DNA of 64,000 bases from Tellurirhabdus rosea (GTDB lineage: Bacteria > Bacteroidota > Bacteroidia > Cytophagales > Spirosomataceae), in the NCBI RefSeq assembly GCF_026278345.1, contig NZ_CP111085.1, positions 1,624,001 through 1,688,000 of the forward strand, given 5' to 3'. Position numbers and translations under genes: made by a program. The notes beneath the pieces were generated by a model, which saw only the letters and a list, made by a program, of their open reading frames with translations, was not told the origin of the DNA and did no database searches. Shown in pieces: positions 51,724 through 59,696 of this stretch; within the stretch, counting starts at the first letter, position 1; the number at the start of each line of letters is the position of its first letter.

Positions 51724-51794
51724 CCCGTGAGGTGAAGCCCGGGAATACGAAAACCTGCTGTCCATGTAGAATCACGGGCTGAAGCCCGTGGATA
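51709..51794. repeat. Pair of inverted CCACGGGCT palindromes (REPIN-like)
   Basis: The first copy, TATCCACGGGCTTTAGCCCGTGA, is cut by the rsmA stop; it holds the 8-bp stem CACGGGCT (51712-51719) / AGCCCGTG (51722-51729). The second copy is inverted, with stem 51773-51780 / 51783-51790 and ending GTGGATA. Two REP-like palindromes in opposite orientation 43 bases apart match the REPIN/BIME layout. mgtE starts four bases after it. Confidence 0.85.
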
Positions 51795-51797
51795 CTT

Positions 51798-53150
51798 ATG
51801 ACTTTCGAGCTAACCAAAGAATTTTTAGAGCGTATTCAGTCCTCCATCGACGTGCGGGATGCTGCCACCCTGCGGGCGGAGATGGAAGAGTTATACCCCG
51901 CCGACATTTCCCGCATTCTGTACGAACTGGATAATGAGTCGGCTCGGTACGTGCTGGGTCTGCTCGACCGCGACATCGGGGCCGAAATTCTGGCCAACCT
52001 CGACCCGTCGGACCGCGTTGGCTTTCTGAAAGGCTTTACGTCGGAGGAGTTGGCGCCGTTTATCGAGAACATGGACTCCGACGATGCCGTGGACATACTC
52101 AACGAGCAGTCCATCCGGACCCGCGAAGAGGTGATTGCGCTGCTCAAGGACCGCGAACAGGCCCGTTTTATCCTTGATCTGCTCCATTACGACGAAGACG
52201 TAGCAGGCGGCCTGATGCAGAAGGAACTCATCAAGATCAACGTCAACCTGACGGTCAACCAGTGCATTGAGGAAATCCGGCAACAGGCAGAAAACGTCGA
52301 GAATGTGTACTCGGTCTACGTCGTGGACGACATGGGCAAGCTGCTGGGACGCGTTTCGCTGAAAAAAATTGTGCTCTCGCGGAAGACGGCCAAAATCGCC
52401 GACATCTACGAGGACGATATTCATTTTGTGGAAACCTACCGCCCGGCGGCCGAAGTCGCCGAGATCATGCAGCGGTATGACCTGGAAGCCGTGCCGGTCG
52501 TCAACGTGCAGGGGCGGCTGCTGGGCCGCATCACCATCGACGATATTCTGGACGTCATTACCGAACAGGCCGAAGAAGACATTCAGGTCATTTCGGGTCT
52601 GACGGGCGAAGTGGAAGAAGACGACAACGTCTGGCAGCGGGCCCGGGTGCAGCTGCCGTGGCTCATTGCCGGGGCCTTCGGGAGTCTGCTCGCCGCCACC
52701 GTTATCAACGGGTTTCAAAGCGAGCTGGGTAAGATTGCGGCCCTGGCGGCGTTCATACCCATCATTGGCTCGACGGGCGGCAACGTCGGGATTCAGACGT
52801 CTTCGCTCATTCTGCAAAGCCTCGCCGACACCTCCGGCCTGACCGCTTCGCTCGGCCAGCGGTTGCTCCGGACCCTGCTGGTCGCGCTCATCAACGGCCT
52901 GACGGTGGGCCTCATCGCCGGGCTGTATACGTTCCTGATCGGCGAACCGCGGCTGTTTCTGGTGGTGGCAACTTCGCTGCTGGCCGTGGTGCTGCTGGCC
53001 TCATTTATGGGCACCATCACCCCGTTGCTGCTCAACCGGATCGGCATCAACCCCGCCGTGGCGTCGGGGCCGTTCATCACAACGGCCAACGACCTGATCG
53101 GCATTGGCGTCTATTTTCTGATTGCCGATTTTCTGTTGTCGGAACTGTGA
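51798..53150 (+). CDS. mgtE: MgtE-type magnesium channel
   Basis: A 450-residue Mg2+ channel: cytoplasmic N domain (about 1-130) with LYPADISRILYELD and LANLDPSDRVGFL, two CBS domains (about 135-260; TVNQCIEEIRQQ, AAEVAEIMQRYDLEAVPVV), a plug helix, and five transmembrane helices (about 285-448) with IIGSTGGNVGIQTSSL and PFITTANDLIGIGVYF lining the pore. It is full length. The cytoplasmic part senses Mg2+ and closes the pore at high concentration. It is placed directly after the REPIN-like element downstream of rsmA. Confidence 0.97.
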   Translation: MTFELTKEFLERIQSSIDVRDAATLRAEMEELYPADISRILYELDNESARYVLGLLDRDIGAEILANLDPSDRVGFLKGFTSEELAPFIENMDSDDAVDILNEQSIRTREEVIALLKDREQARFILDLLHYDEDVAGGLMQKELIKINVNLTVNQCIEEIRQQAENVENVYSVYVVDDMGKLLGRVSLKKIVLSRKTAKIADIYEDDIHFVETYRPAAEVAEIMQRYDLEAVPVVNVQGRLLGRITIDDILDVITEQAEEDIQVISGLTGEVEEDDNVWQRARVQLPWLIAGAFGSLLAATVINGFQSELGKIAALAAFIPIIGSTGGNVGIQTSSLILQSLADTSGLTASLGQRLLRTLLVALINGLTVGLIAGLYTFLIGEPRLFLVVATSLLAVVLLASFMGTITPLLLNRIGINPAVASGPFITTANDLIGIGVYFLIADFLLSEL

Positions 53151-53235
53151 TTTAGCTATTACAAAGGTGAATACATTGGCACGAGGCGGGTTGATTTTCT
53201 GGTTTCCAGTATTATGAACTTCTCCACGACAAAAT

Positions 53236-53272
53236 CATTTAATCATAAAAATCAGCTTAATCGCAGTTCAGA
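53236..53272 (+). repeat. Dispersed leader repeat upstream of dtd
   Basis: ATTTAATCATAAAAATCAGC followed by TTAATCGCAGTTCAGAC lies just before the dtd ATG. A closely related sequence, ending GTTCAGAC, is at 59650-59696, and related words precede ribE and the YdjC-type gene. Confidence 0.65.
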
Positions 53273-53275
53273 CAG

Positions 53276-53728
53276 ATGATCGCCGTAATTCAGCGCGTTA
53301 CCCGTGCTTCCGTCACCATCGAAGGAACCCTCAAAGGCCAGATCCAGACCGGGTTCCTGGTCCTGCTGGGCATCACCCATACCGACACCCGCGAAGACCT
53401 CGAATGGCTGAGCAAGAAGATTGTCGGGATGCGCGTTTTCAACGATGCCGAAGGGAAAATGAACCTTGATCTGGCGGCCGTCGGAGGCGATATTCTGCTG
53501 ATCAGTCAGTTTACGCTGCACGCCAGTACCAAAAAAGGCAACCGCCCCGGCTTTACCGAAGCCGCCCGCCCCGAAACGGCCATTCCGCTGTATGAGCAGA
53601 TGATCGCCCAGCTCACCGCCGACCTCGGCAAACCCATCCAAACGGGCGAATTCGGCGCGGATATGAAGGTGGAACTGCTCAACGACGGCCCGGTGACGAT
53701 TGTGATGGATACGAAGAATCGAATTTAA
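53276..53728 (+). CDS. dtd: D-aminoacyl-tRNA deacylase
   Basis: A 150-residue DTD enzyme that hydrolyses D-amino acids (and glycine mischarged on tRNA-Ala) from tRNA. MIAVIQRVTRASVTI is the typical N-terminus, ILLISQFTLHA has the conserved SQFTL active-site loop, and the GNRPGFTEAA segment corresponds to the cross-subunit Gly-cisPro loop, here with RPGF rather than the more usual RPSF. Length is canonical. It is preceded by a repeat leader and followed by a CGTTTTCTG-type hairpin. Confidence 0.96.
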   Translation: MIAVIQRVTRASVTIEGTLKGQIQTGFLVLLGITHTDTREDLEWLSKKIVGMRVFNDAEGKMNLDLAAVGGDILLISQFTLHASTKKGNRPGFTEAARPETAIPLYEQMIAQLTADLGKPIQTGEFGADMKVELLNDGPVTIVMDTKNRI

Positions 53729-53730
53729 CT

Positions 53731-53837
53731 CCGTTTTCTGTCTTCCGTTTTCTGTTTTACGTCATTTCGCCTGCGTAAAGCCCAATATCATGCCGCACAC
53801 CTGAGAACTGACAACGGAAAACGGAAAACAGAAAACC
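53731..53837. repeat. CCGTTTTCTGTCTTC-word inverted repeat
   Basis: The left side (53731-53760) has CCGTTTTCTG twice; the right side (53811-53837) has ACGGAAAACGGAAAACAGAAAACC. They pair over much of their length around a 50-base loop. It lies between dtd and the DUF2237 gene on the same strand. Confidence 0.85.
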
Positions 53838-53845
53838 ATTACCTT

Positions 53846-54208
53846 ATGCCTAACAACGTTCTTGGCCAAACGCTTACCTGCTGCTGCACCAATCCCCTGA
53901 CGGGATACTTTCGGGACGGGTACTGCCGCACGGACGAATCGGACTCGGGTCGCCATGTCATCTGCGCCATCATGACCCGGTCGTTTCTGCAATTTACCCT
54001 TAGCCGGGGCAACGACCTCGTTACGCCCCGGCCGGAGTTCCGCTTTCCGGGCCTGAAACCCGGCGACCGCTGGTGTCTCTGCGCCCTGCGCTGGCGGGAG
54101 GCGTTCGAAGCCGGGGTTGCGCCGCCGGTCCTGCTTTCCTGTACGCATGAACGTGCCCTCCAATACGTTACGTTAGAAATGCTGGGGGCGATGGCTTTTG
54201 AAGAATGA
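53846..54208 (+). CDS. DUF2237 family protein
   Basis: A 120-residue soluble protein of the DUF2237 family. It starts NVLGQTLTCCCTNPLTGYFRDG, with the typical cysteine run and TGYxRDG motif, continues through HVICAIMTRSFLQFT and RGNDLVTPRPEFRFPGLKPGDRWCLCALRW, and ends TLEMLGAMAF. The family has no known activity; the conserved cysteines suggest metal or redox chemistry. The start is the ATG directly after the hairpin. Downstream lies a 23-base sequence repeated after the MazG-like gene. Confidence 0.9.
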   Translation: MPNNVLGQTLTCCCTNPLTGYFRDGYCRTDESDSGRHVICAIMTRSFLQFTLSRGNDLVTPRPEFRFPGLKPGDRWCLCALRWREAFEAGVAPPVLLSCTHERALQYVTLEMLGAMAFEE

Positions 54209-54216
54209 AACCGTTC

Positions 54217-54239
54217 TGAACCGCGCGGCGGACCGTCGG
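54217..54239 (+). repeat. 23-base dispersed repeat, copy 1
   Basis: Identical over 23 bases to 59582-59604; contains CCGCGCGG and GGCGGACCG. It lies eight bases after the DUF2237 stop. Confidence 0.85.
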
Positions 54240-54328
54240 CATTTTACCGCTTAGGCGTTATTCTGTGATTATTCGATCAGGACGGAGCATCATCATCAAT
54301 CCCTTAATCCGTGTAATCCCGGTCCAAG

Positions 54329-55312
54329 ATGAAGTCCGTTCTCCTTCTCTCCTTCCTCCTGCTTTCGGCTACCCTGAAAGCCCAGACCTATGCCGAGCGC
54401 CTCGGCTTTCCGAAAGGCAAAAAAGTGGTTATCCTGCACGTCGACGATGCCGGCATGAGCTACGAAGCCAATCAGGGCACGCTTAAATCCATGCAAAACG
54501 GCATTGCCACCTCCACCAGCGTCATGATGCCCTGCGCCTGGGTGCCGCAGTTTATGGAACAGGTGCAGAAAAATCCGTCTCTCGATGTGGGCGTTCACCT
54601 GACCATGACTTCGGAATGGAATCCTTACCGCTGGTTTCCGCTCGTGGGCAAAGACAAGGCACCGGGCCTGTACGACGAGCAGGGTGGTTTCTGGCACTCG
54701 GTAGCCCAGGTGGTGGAGCACGCTAAACCGGACGAAGTGGAGGCCGAAATGCGGGCGCAGATTGCCCGTTACCGGCAGTTTGGCGTTCAGCCCACGCACC
54801 TGGATTCGCATATGGGCACGCTGTTTGAGATGCCGTTTCTGCCGCGCTACGTGAAAGTCGGCATAGAAGAAAAGATTCCGATTCTGTTTCCCGGCGGCCA
54901 CGCCACGCTCATCAGCAGCATCAACCGCGTCCCGGAAGCCCTGCGGCCCATGCTCAAACAGATTGGTGAGCAGTTATGGAATGCCGGACTGCCCGTGCTC
55001 GACGACCTCGACGGCACCAGCTACAGCTGGAAAATGCCCGCCGGAACGCCCGTGACAGACGAAAGCCTTCAGAAATTCAAGACCCAGAAATTCATCGAAC
55101 TGCTGCAATCCTGCAAGCCGGGCATCACCTACATCATCATGCACAGCGCCGACGCCGGGGCGCATTTCGACCAGATCAGCAACTCCGGTCAGACCCGCCG
55201 CGGCGACATGCTCGCCATGCTCGACCCCGCCCTCAAAGCCTATATTCAGAAAGAAGGCATCATCCTGACCACCTGGCGCGAGCTGAGCGAGCGGCGGAAG
55301 AAAGTACAATGA
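54329..55312 (+). CDS. Exported ChbG/HpnK (YdjC)-type deacetylase
   Basis: A 327-residue exported protein with signal peptide MKSVLLLSFLLLSATLKAQ and a YdjC-type carbohydrate deacetylase fold. Motifs: ILHVDDAGMSYEAN (catalytic Asp/metal Asp), SLDVGVHLTMTSEW with the metal His, and QPTHLDSHMGT supplying the further His. Relatives remove N-acetyl groups from chitobiose or hopanoid-linked sugars; the substrate here is unknown. Its leader shares a 15-base word with the ribE leader. The stop lies in the first TGA of the TGAATGA repeat that follows. Confidence 0.92.
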   Translation: MKSVLLLSFLLLSATLKAQTYAERLGFPKGKKVVILHVDDAGMSYEANQGTLKSMQNGIATSTSVMMPCAWVPQFMEQVQKNPSLDVGVHLTMTSEWNPYRWFPLVGKDKAPGLYDEQGGFWHSVAQVVEHAKPDEVEAEMRAQIARYRQFGVQPTHLDSHMGTLFEMPFLPRYVKVGIEEKIPILFPGGHATLISSINRVPEALRPMLKQIGEQLWNAGLPVLDDLDGTSYSWKMPAGTPVTDESLQKFKTQKFIELLQSCKPGITYIIMHSADAGAHFDQISNSGQTRRGDMLAMLDPALKAYIQKEGIILTTWRELSERRKKVQ

Positions 55313-55440
55313 TTGAATGATTGAATTTTGAATGATTGAATTTTGAATGGTTGAATGACTGAATGGCTGAATAGCTCCACCTCAATTCAAAAGCTGCGGA
55401 GCCAATCAATCATTCAACCATTCAAAATTCAGCCATTCAA
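55313..55440. repeat. TGAATGATTGAATTT-word hairpin between convergent genes
   Basis: The left half is tandem TGAATGATTGAATTT and TGAATGGCTGAATAG words; the right half (55383-55440) has the complements TCAATCATTCAACCATTCAAAATTCAGCCATTCAA. The inner core AGCTCCACC pairs with GCGGAGC imperfectly. Both neighbouring stop codons are TGA words of the repeat. Family shared with 22291-22356. Confidence 0.87.
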
Positions 55441-56186
55441 TACTGTATCGCCCAGTACGGGTTTCGCTGGGCCTTGATGCTGTCGCGGATGTGGTCGGTG
55501 AGGAGTTTTTCGTAGTCGGCGTCCTTGATTTTTTTGCCCTTCAGTTTGGGCAGGGTCAGGTCCTTCTTCACGTCTTTGAATTCGACGTTCAGGGCGGTGA
55601 TCACGACATCCCCGTCATTGATGTCCAGTTCCATGATCAGGCCGGGCAGGCCGTAATAGCGCTCCGGACCAGCCGGAATCGTCAGGTCGTTGGCAAACCA
55701 GGCCGTAATTTTCTGGTTTTTGACCGGATCAAACGTTTCGGCCTTCATGCAGACATACCCGGCTATGTCTTTCAACTGATTCAGGATTTTCCACTTCGGC
55801 GTGCGCAGCGAATCCTCGATAATGTAGGTTTTGCCGAGCATTTCATGGATTTCCGTTTTCTTTTCCTGGGCGTAATTCCGCTGAATGAGGTAGTCGGTCT
55901 GTCGCCACGACCACTGGCCGTCTTCCGACTGCCCGGATTCGCTCAGGTAGGTGTACACGCTCTGGTTTGGATCGAAGGCCAGCTTCATTTTGGTCTTGCC
56001 GCCTTCGTCGCGGCTGCCCCAGGTCATCGTGACGCGGTCTTTCTCTTCCTTGCTCAGGTACGGGAGTCGCTGGATGATTTTAGCCCAGTACTCGACCCGC
56101 TGGTAGGTCACCAGCCCCTGGCTTTTATCCTGTCCGTGAGCCGCTGCCCCCAGCAGCAGTCCCACGGCGATCAACCAATGTTTCAT
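55437..56186 (-). CDS. GLPGLI family protein
   Basis: A 249-residue exported protein, signal peptide about 1-18 (LLLGAAAHGQ). It carries the name-giving motif in GPERYYGLPGLIMELD and a Cys in AGYVCMKAETFD, followed by TAWFANDLTIPAGP, all typical of the GLPGLI family of Bacteroidetes. Function unknown; members are often encoded beside large carboxypeptidase-regulatory/beta-barrel proteins, as here. It starts 28 bases after the barrel gene and so forms a two-gene operon with it. Confidence 0.93.
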   Translation of the reverse strand: MKHWLIAVGLLLGAAAHGQDKSQGLVTYQRVEYWAKIIQRLPYLSKEEKDRVTMTWGSRDEGGKTKMKLAFDPNQSVYTYLSESGQSEDGQWSWRQTDYLIQRNYAQEKKTEIHEMLGKTYIIEDSLRTPKWKILNQLKDIAGYVCMKAETFDPVKNQKITAWFANDLTIPAGPERYYGLPGLIMELDINDGDVVITALNVEFKDVKKDLTLPKLKGKKIKDADYEKLLTDHIRDSIKAQRNPYWAIQY

Positions 56187-56214
56187 CTTGATTTCTGCTT
56201 TAAAGTCCGTTTAA

Positions 56215-59073
56215 TCACCAGCCGCTCCGACGCATCTGGGCTTTCACGCCCCGAAGGTTATAGGTAAAGCTCAGCATGAAATAGCGCGAAAGGGTCTGTA
56301 CGCTTTCCCGCACCGAGAAGTTCTGGGACGCATACTGGTTCACGCCCAGATTCCGCTTAAACACATCGTAGACCGAGAACCGCAGTTCGCCCCGGTTGTC
56401 TTTCAGGAAAATCTTGTAGACCGACAGGTTCAGAATGGGGATCCGCTGGTCAAAGCCAAACTGCGGGTTGCTGTTGCGGTAAATCTGGTAGTTGAAGTTG
56501 CTGTTGAAATACAGGTCTTTCGGCAATTTCAGGTTTAGCTCGCCGCCGTAACGGTCGTTGTAGAAGTCCTGGTCCTGCGTCTTGTTGATCGAATACCGGA
56601 CGTTGTTGATGTTCCAGTTGGCGTTGGCGTAGAACGTCAGCCAGTCTACCGGCGTCAGATCGAGCCGGGTGCCAAAGTTGTAGTTGCTGGAGGTCGTCTC
56701 GTTTTTCACGGCGTTCACAAACACCGGATTCTCGCCCCAGTTCAGCGATGAGTTCAGGTTGAGGGTCGCCTTGGTCTTCTTGAGCGGAAACCCAAAGTTC
56801 AGGTACGTCCCGAAACTCTGACCGCCGGAAATGTTCCCCGGCCGGGTCAGCGTCACCAGCGTTTGCGGATTGATGATCTGGTTGTAAACGAGCTGGTTAA
56901 CGTTGTAGCCGTAGTTGATATTGGCAAAAAAGTTGATAAAGTTCGCCGGATTGAACATGCTGAATCCGCTCGAAACCCGGTGGGTCAGCTGCGGCAGCAG
57001 GTCCGGGTTGCCTTCGCGCAGATAACGGGGGTTGCTGTTGTCGAGAAACGGCTGCAAATCCCGGGAAGACGGCATCCGGACATCAACCGTGTAGTCCATG
57101 TACAGCCAGCGGTTGTTTTTCAGGTCGTAATTGAAACCGACATTCGGGACGATGGTCGTGAAGGTACGGCCCACGGTCCGGAAATTGGTCGAACTCTGGT
57201 CCGGCGCAAACCGTCCGTCCAGCGTAAACTGCTGCCCGGCCGCCCCTACCGACACGTTCATGCCCTTGTACGTGTAGCGCAGGCCGGTTCCTACCCGGTG
57301 GTACAGGTAGTCATTGACATAGTACTGGCTCAGGGTGTCGTTGCGGACCGGAATATCGCTCGCCCGGATATCTTTCACATCCCGGTCTACGCGGTCGTAG
57401 CGAATGCTGAAGTTGTAAAACGACTCCCAGAAGACTTTGCTGGAAAGCGGTTCGACGTAGAGCAAACCGGCTTTAAGCTGGCTCTGGCGGCTATCGGTCT
57501 CCGTGGTCTGGTTCTGATTCAGCAGGCGTTCGCCGGTATTGACGCCGACAAACTGGCTTTTGGCAAACTGCCCGCCGTCGCCATGCGTATCGTTGAAGCT
57601 GTAGCTGAGACTGGCGGCGAAGTTCCGGCCTTTCTTCTTGAATTTATGGCGGAAAATCAGCGTGTTGATAAACGCCAGCGAGTTGAAGTCATTGCGGTTG
57701 CTGACGTCGGTGGTGCTCGTCAGGGTGTCGCTCCGCAAAAAATCCTGCCGGCTGCTGTAGCGTTCAATGCCGTCGCCGAAGCGCCCGTTGGCCAGAAAAA
57801 TGAGCGTGTTGAGCGAATCCAGATTTTTCTCCAGGCGGAACGTCAGGCGGTGATTGCGGTTAAACGAGGACCGCAGGTTATCATCGTTCGTTGTGAATGA
57901 ACTGTTATCCGGCAGAATTGTCTTGCGTTCGCTTTCGGCATCCAGAATCTGGCGGTTCTGGTTGTAGTAATAATTCCCGCTGACTTTCGTCTTTTTGGTG
58001 TCGTAATTGTAGTTGCTGCCGCCCGCCAGGTTGCTGGAGAAGCCTCTTCCGCGGTTCCCGGAAGTAGGAATGGAAAAGCTGTTGTTATCGTCCCCGTCCG
58101 AGAAGATAATAAACCGCCCGCCATTGCTGAAGCCAAACTCCGGATCATCCGACCAGTTGAACGACTGGCTGCCGCGAAAATCCTGATAATCATCCCACGA
58201 AAGGCCGGTCTGGTTGGTGTTGTTGCCCAGTCCGACGATCGAAAACTGTTCTTTTTTATTGAATCGGTTGTAACTGCCTTTGGCTTCTGCTCTGGGTGCG
58301 TTGGCCGACCCTTCTACCTTCGACATGGGTCCCGCCCCGGCCGTCAGTTTCCCGAAACCGCCTTTTTTGAAGCTTTCCTTCAATTCGAGGTTGATGGTTT
58401 TTTCTTTTTTGCCATCGTCAATGCCCGTCAGTTTGGCCTGTTCGGTTCGGTCGTTAAACACCTGAACTTTGGTCAGGGCCTCGGCCGGGAGGTTTTTGGT
58501 TGCCTGTTTGGGGTCGGTGCCGAAAAACTGTTTGCCGTCGACGGTCACCTTCCGTACATCCTGACCCTGGGCCTTGATGTTGCCGTCCTGATCGACCTGC
58601 ACGCCGGGGAGCTTCCGCAGCAGTTCCTCGACCGTAGCCCCGGGCGGCACCTTGAACGAACTGACGTTGTATTCGATCGTGTCGCCTTTGATCATCAGCG
58701 GAGCCTTAGCGGTCTTGATGACCACTTCAAACAGTTCCTTGGTGATGGGCTTCATTTTCAGCGTTCCCAGATCGAGAACGGCATCCTCGCCTGTAGTCAC
58801 TTCCTGCTGGAACGGGATGTAGCCGACGAAAGACATTTTGAGGAGGTAGGTCCCTTTTTTGACGTTTTTGAACTCAAACGCGCCCTTGCTGTTGGAGCGT
58901 CCGTAGTTGATCAGCGTAGAATCTTTGGGCGTGAGGAGCATGACGGTCGCCTCGGAGAGGGCAGCACCGGCCGAATCGGCAGCGGTCCCCCGGATGGTCA
59001 CACGGGCGGGGGCCTGCGCCAGAGCCGCCTGCCATCCGACAATGGCAAGCAGCAACAGGAAAAGGTTTCGCAT
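56215..59073 (-). CDS. Outer-membrane beta-barrel protein with carboxypeptidase-regulatory domain
   Basis: A 952-residue outer-membrane protein: signal peptide at about 1-20, a carboxypeptidase-regulatory-like domain (about 24-105, VTIRGTAADSAGAALSEATV), a plug-like region (about 115-220) with GATVEELLRKLPGVQVDQDG, and a long Tyr/Asn-rich barrel (about 380-952) ending in FTYNLRGVKAQMRRSGW. It belongs to the TonB-receptor-related outer membrane beta-barrel family, but the canonical TonB box is not clear. With the co-transcribed GLPGLI protein it forms a recurrent Bacteroidetes pair, possibly for metal or peptide handling; this role is inference. Confidence 0.94.
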   Translation of the reverse strand: MRNLFLLLLAIVGWQAALAQAPARVTIRGTAADSAGAALSEATVMLLTPKDSTLINYGRSNSKGAFEFKNVKKGTYLLKMSFVGYIPFQQEVTTGEDAVLDLGTLKMKPITKELFEVVIKTAKAPLMIKGDTIEYNVSSFKVPPGATVEELLRKLPGVQVDQDGNIKAQGQDVRKVTVDGKQFFGTDPKQATKNLPAEALTKVQVFNDRTEQAKLTGIDDGKKEKTINLELKESFKKGGFGKLTAGAGPMSKVEGSANAPRAEAKGSYNRFNKKEQFSIVGLGNNTNQTGLSWDDYQDFRGSQSFNWSDDPEFGFSNGGRFIIFSDGDDNNSFSIPTSGNRGRGFSSNLAGGSNYNYDTKKTKVSGNYYYNQNRQILDAESERKTILPDNSSFTTNDDNLRSSFNRNHRLTFRLEKNLDSLNTLIFLANGRFGDGIERYSSRQDFLRSDTLTSTTDVSNRNDFNSLAFINTLIFRHKFKKKGRNFAASLSYSFNDTHGDGGQFAKSQFVGVNTGERLLNQNQTTETDSRQSQLKAGLLYVEPLSSKVFWESFYNFSIRYDRVDRDVKDIRASDIPVRNDTLSQYYVNDYLYHRVGTGLRYTYKGMNVSVGAAGQQFTLDGRFAPDQSSTNFRTVGRTFTTIVPNVGFNYDLKNNRWLYMDYTVDVRMPSSRDLQPFLDNSNPRYLREGNPDLLPQLTHRVSSGFSMFNPANFINFFANINYGYNVNQLVYNQIINPQTLVTLTRPGNISGGQSFGTYLNFGFPLKKTKATLNLNSSLNWGENPVFVNAVKNETTSSNYNFGTRLDLTPVDWLTFYANANWNINNVRYSINKTQDQDFYNDRYGGELNLKLPKDLYFNSNFNYQIYRNSNPQFGFDQRIPILNLSVYKIFLKDNRGELRFSVYDVFKRNLGVNQYASQNFSVRESVQTLSRYFMLSFTYNLRGVKAQMRRSGW

Positions 59074-59190
59074 AGGGTTAAGAATGGTAGAACTTTGGCA
59101 GTTAGGGATAGAGTATGGATTTTGGAAAGGAATTAACTGTAATAGACACGAATGAACTAAAAAATTAGTTTAAGCGGCGCAAGGCATTTA

Positions 59191-59220
59191 TTGAACGGTA
59201 AACGAAAGAGGCTAACTTGC
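59191..59220 (+). promoter_or_regulatory. Promoter of the MazG-like gene
   Basis: TTG (59191-59193), 19 bases, TAACTTGC (59213-59220). Ideal spacing, near-consensus -7 box, 38 bases before the ATG. Confidence 0.62.
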
Positions 59221-59257
59221 GCCCAATCGTTGCAACGTTCACAAAATTTAACATTTA

Positions 59258-59584
59258 ATGACTTTACAGGAAGCACAGAAAACCGTGGACGACTGGATCA
59301 AAACTATCGGCGTTCGCTACTTTAACGAACTGACCAACATGGCGATTCTGACGGAGGAAGTGGGCGAACTGGCCCGAATCATGGCCCGCCGCTACGGCGA
59401 ACAATCGGAGAAGGAGTCGGATAAAAACCGGGATCTGGGCGACGAAATGGCCGATGTGCTCTGGGTCCTGATCTGCCTGGCCAACCAGACCGGCGTCGAC
59501 CTGACCGAAGCTTTCCGGAAAAATATGGAAAAGAAAACGCAGCGCGACGCCACGCGGCATAAGGAGAATGAGAAACTGTCTTGA
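59258..59584 (+). CDS. MazG-like nucleotide pyrophosphohydrolase
   Basis: A 108-residue all-alpha NTP-PPase of the short, single-domain MazG type. LTEEVGELAR (about 29-38) provides the first EExxE metal-binding motif and DLGDEMADVLWVL the second ExxD motif. It probably hydrolyses non-canonical or damaged (d)NTPs. Length matches single-domain relatives. Its own promoter is present. The TGA stop is the first three bases of a dispersed 23-base repeat. Confidence 0.94.
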   Translation: MTLQEAQKTVDDWIKTIGVRYFNELTNMAILTEEVGELARIMARRYGEQSEKESDKNRDLGDEMADVLWVLICLANQTGVDLTEAFRKNMEKKTQRDATRHKENEKLS

Positions 59585-59604
59585 ACCGCGCGGCGGACCG
59601 TCGG
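59582..59604 (+). repeat. 23-base dispersed repeat, copy 2
   Basis: Identical to 54217-54239. The first three bases form the stop codon of the MazG-like gene. Confidence 0.85.
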
Positions 59605-59696
59605 GTTTACGCTGATTTTAATGATTAACTGTGATTTTTATTGAGGCGCAGCTTAATCATGTAAATTATTAAAATCAGCGTAAATCAGAGTTCAGA
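59605..59696. repeat. TTTACGCTGATTTTAAT inverted repeat
   Basis: TTTACGCTGATTTTAATGATTAA near 59605 pairs with TTATTAAAATCAGCGTAAA near 59668, with an inner ATTAACTGTGATTTTTATT region. It lies between convergent genes and ends in GTTCAGAC, like the dtd leader element. Confidence 0.85.
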
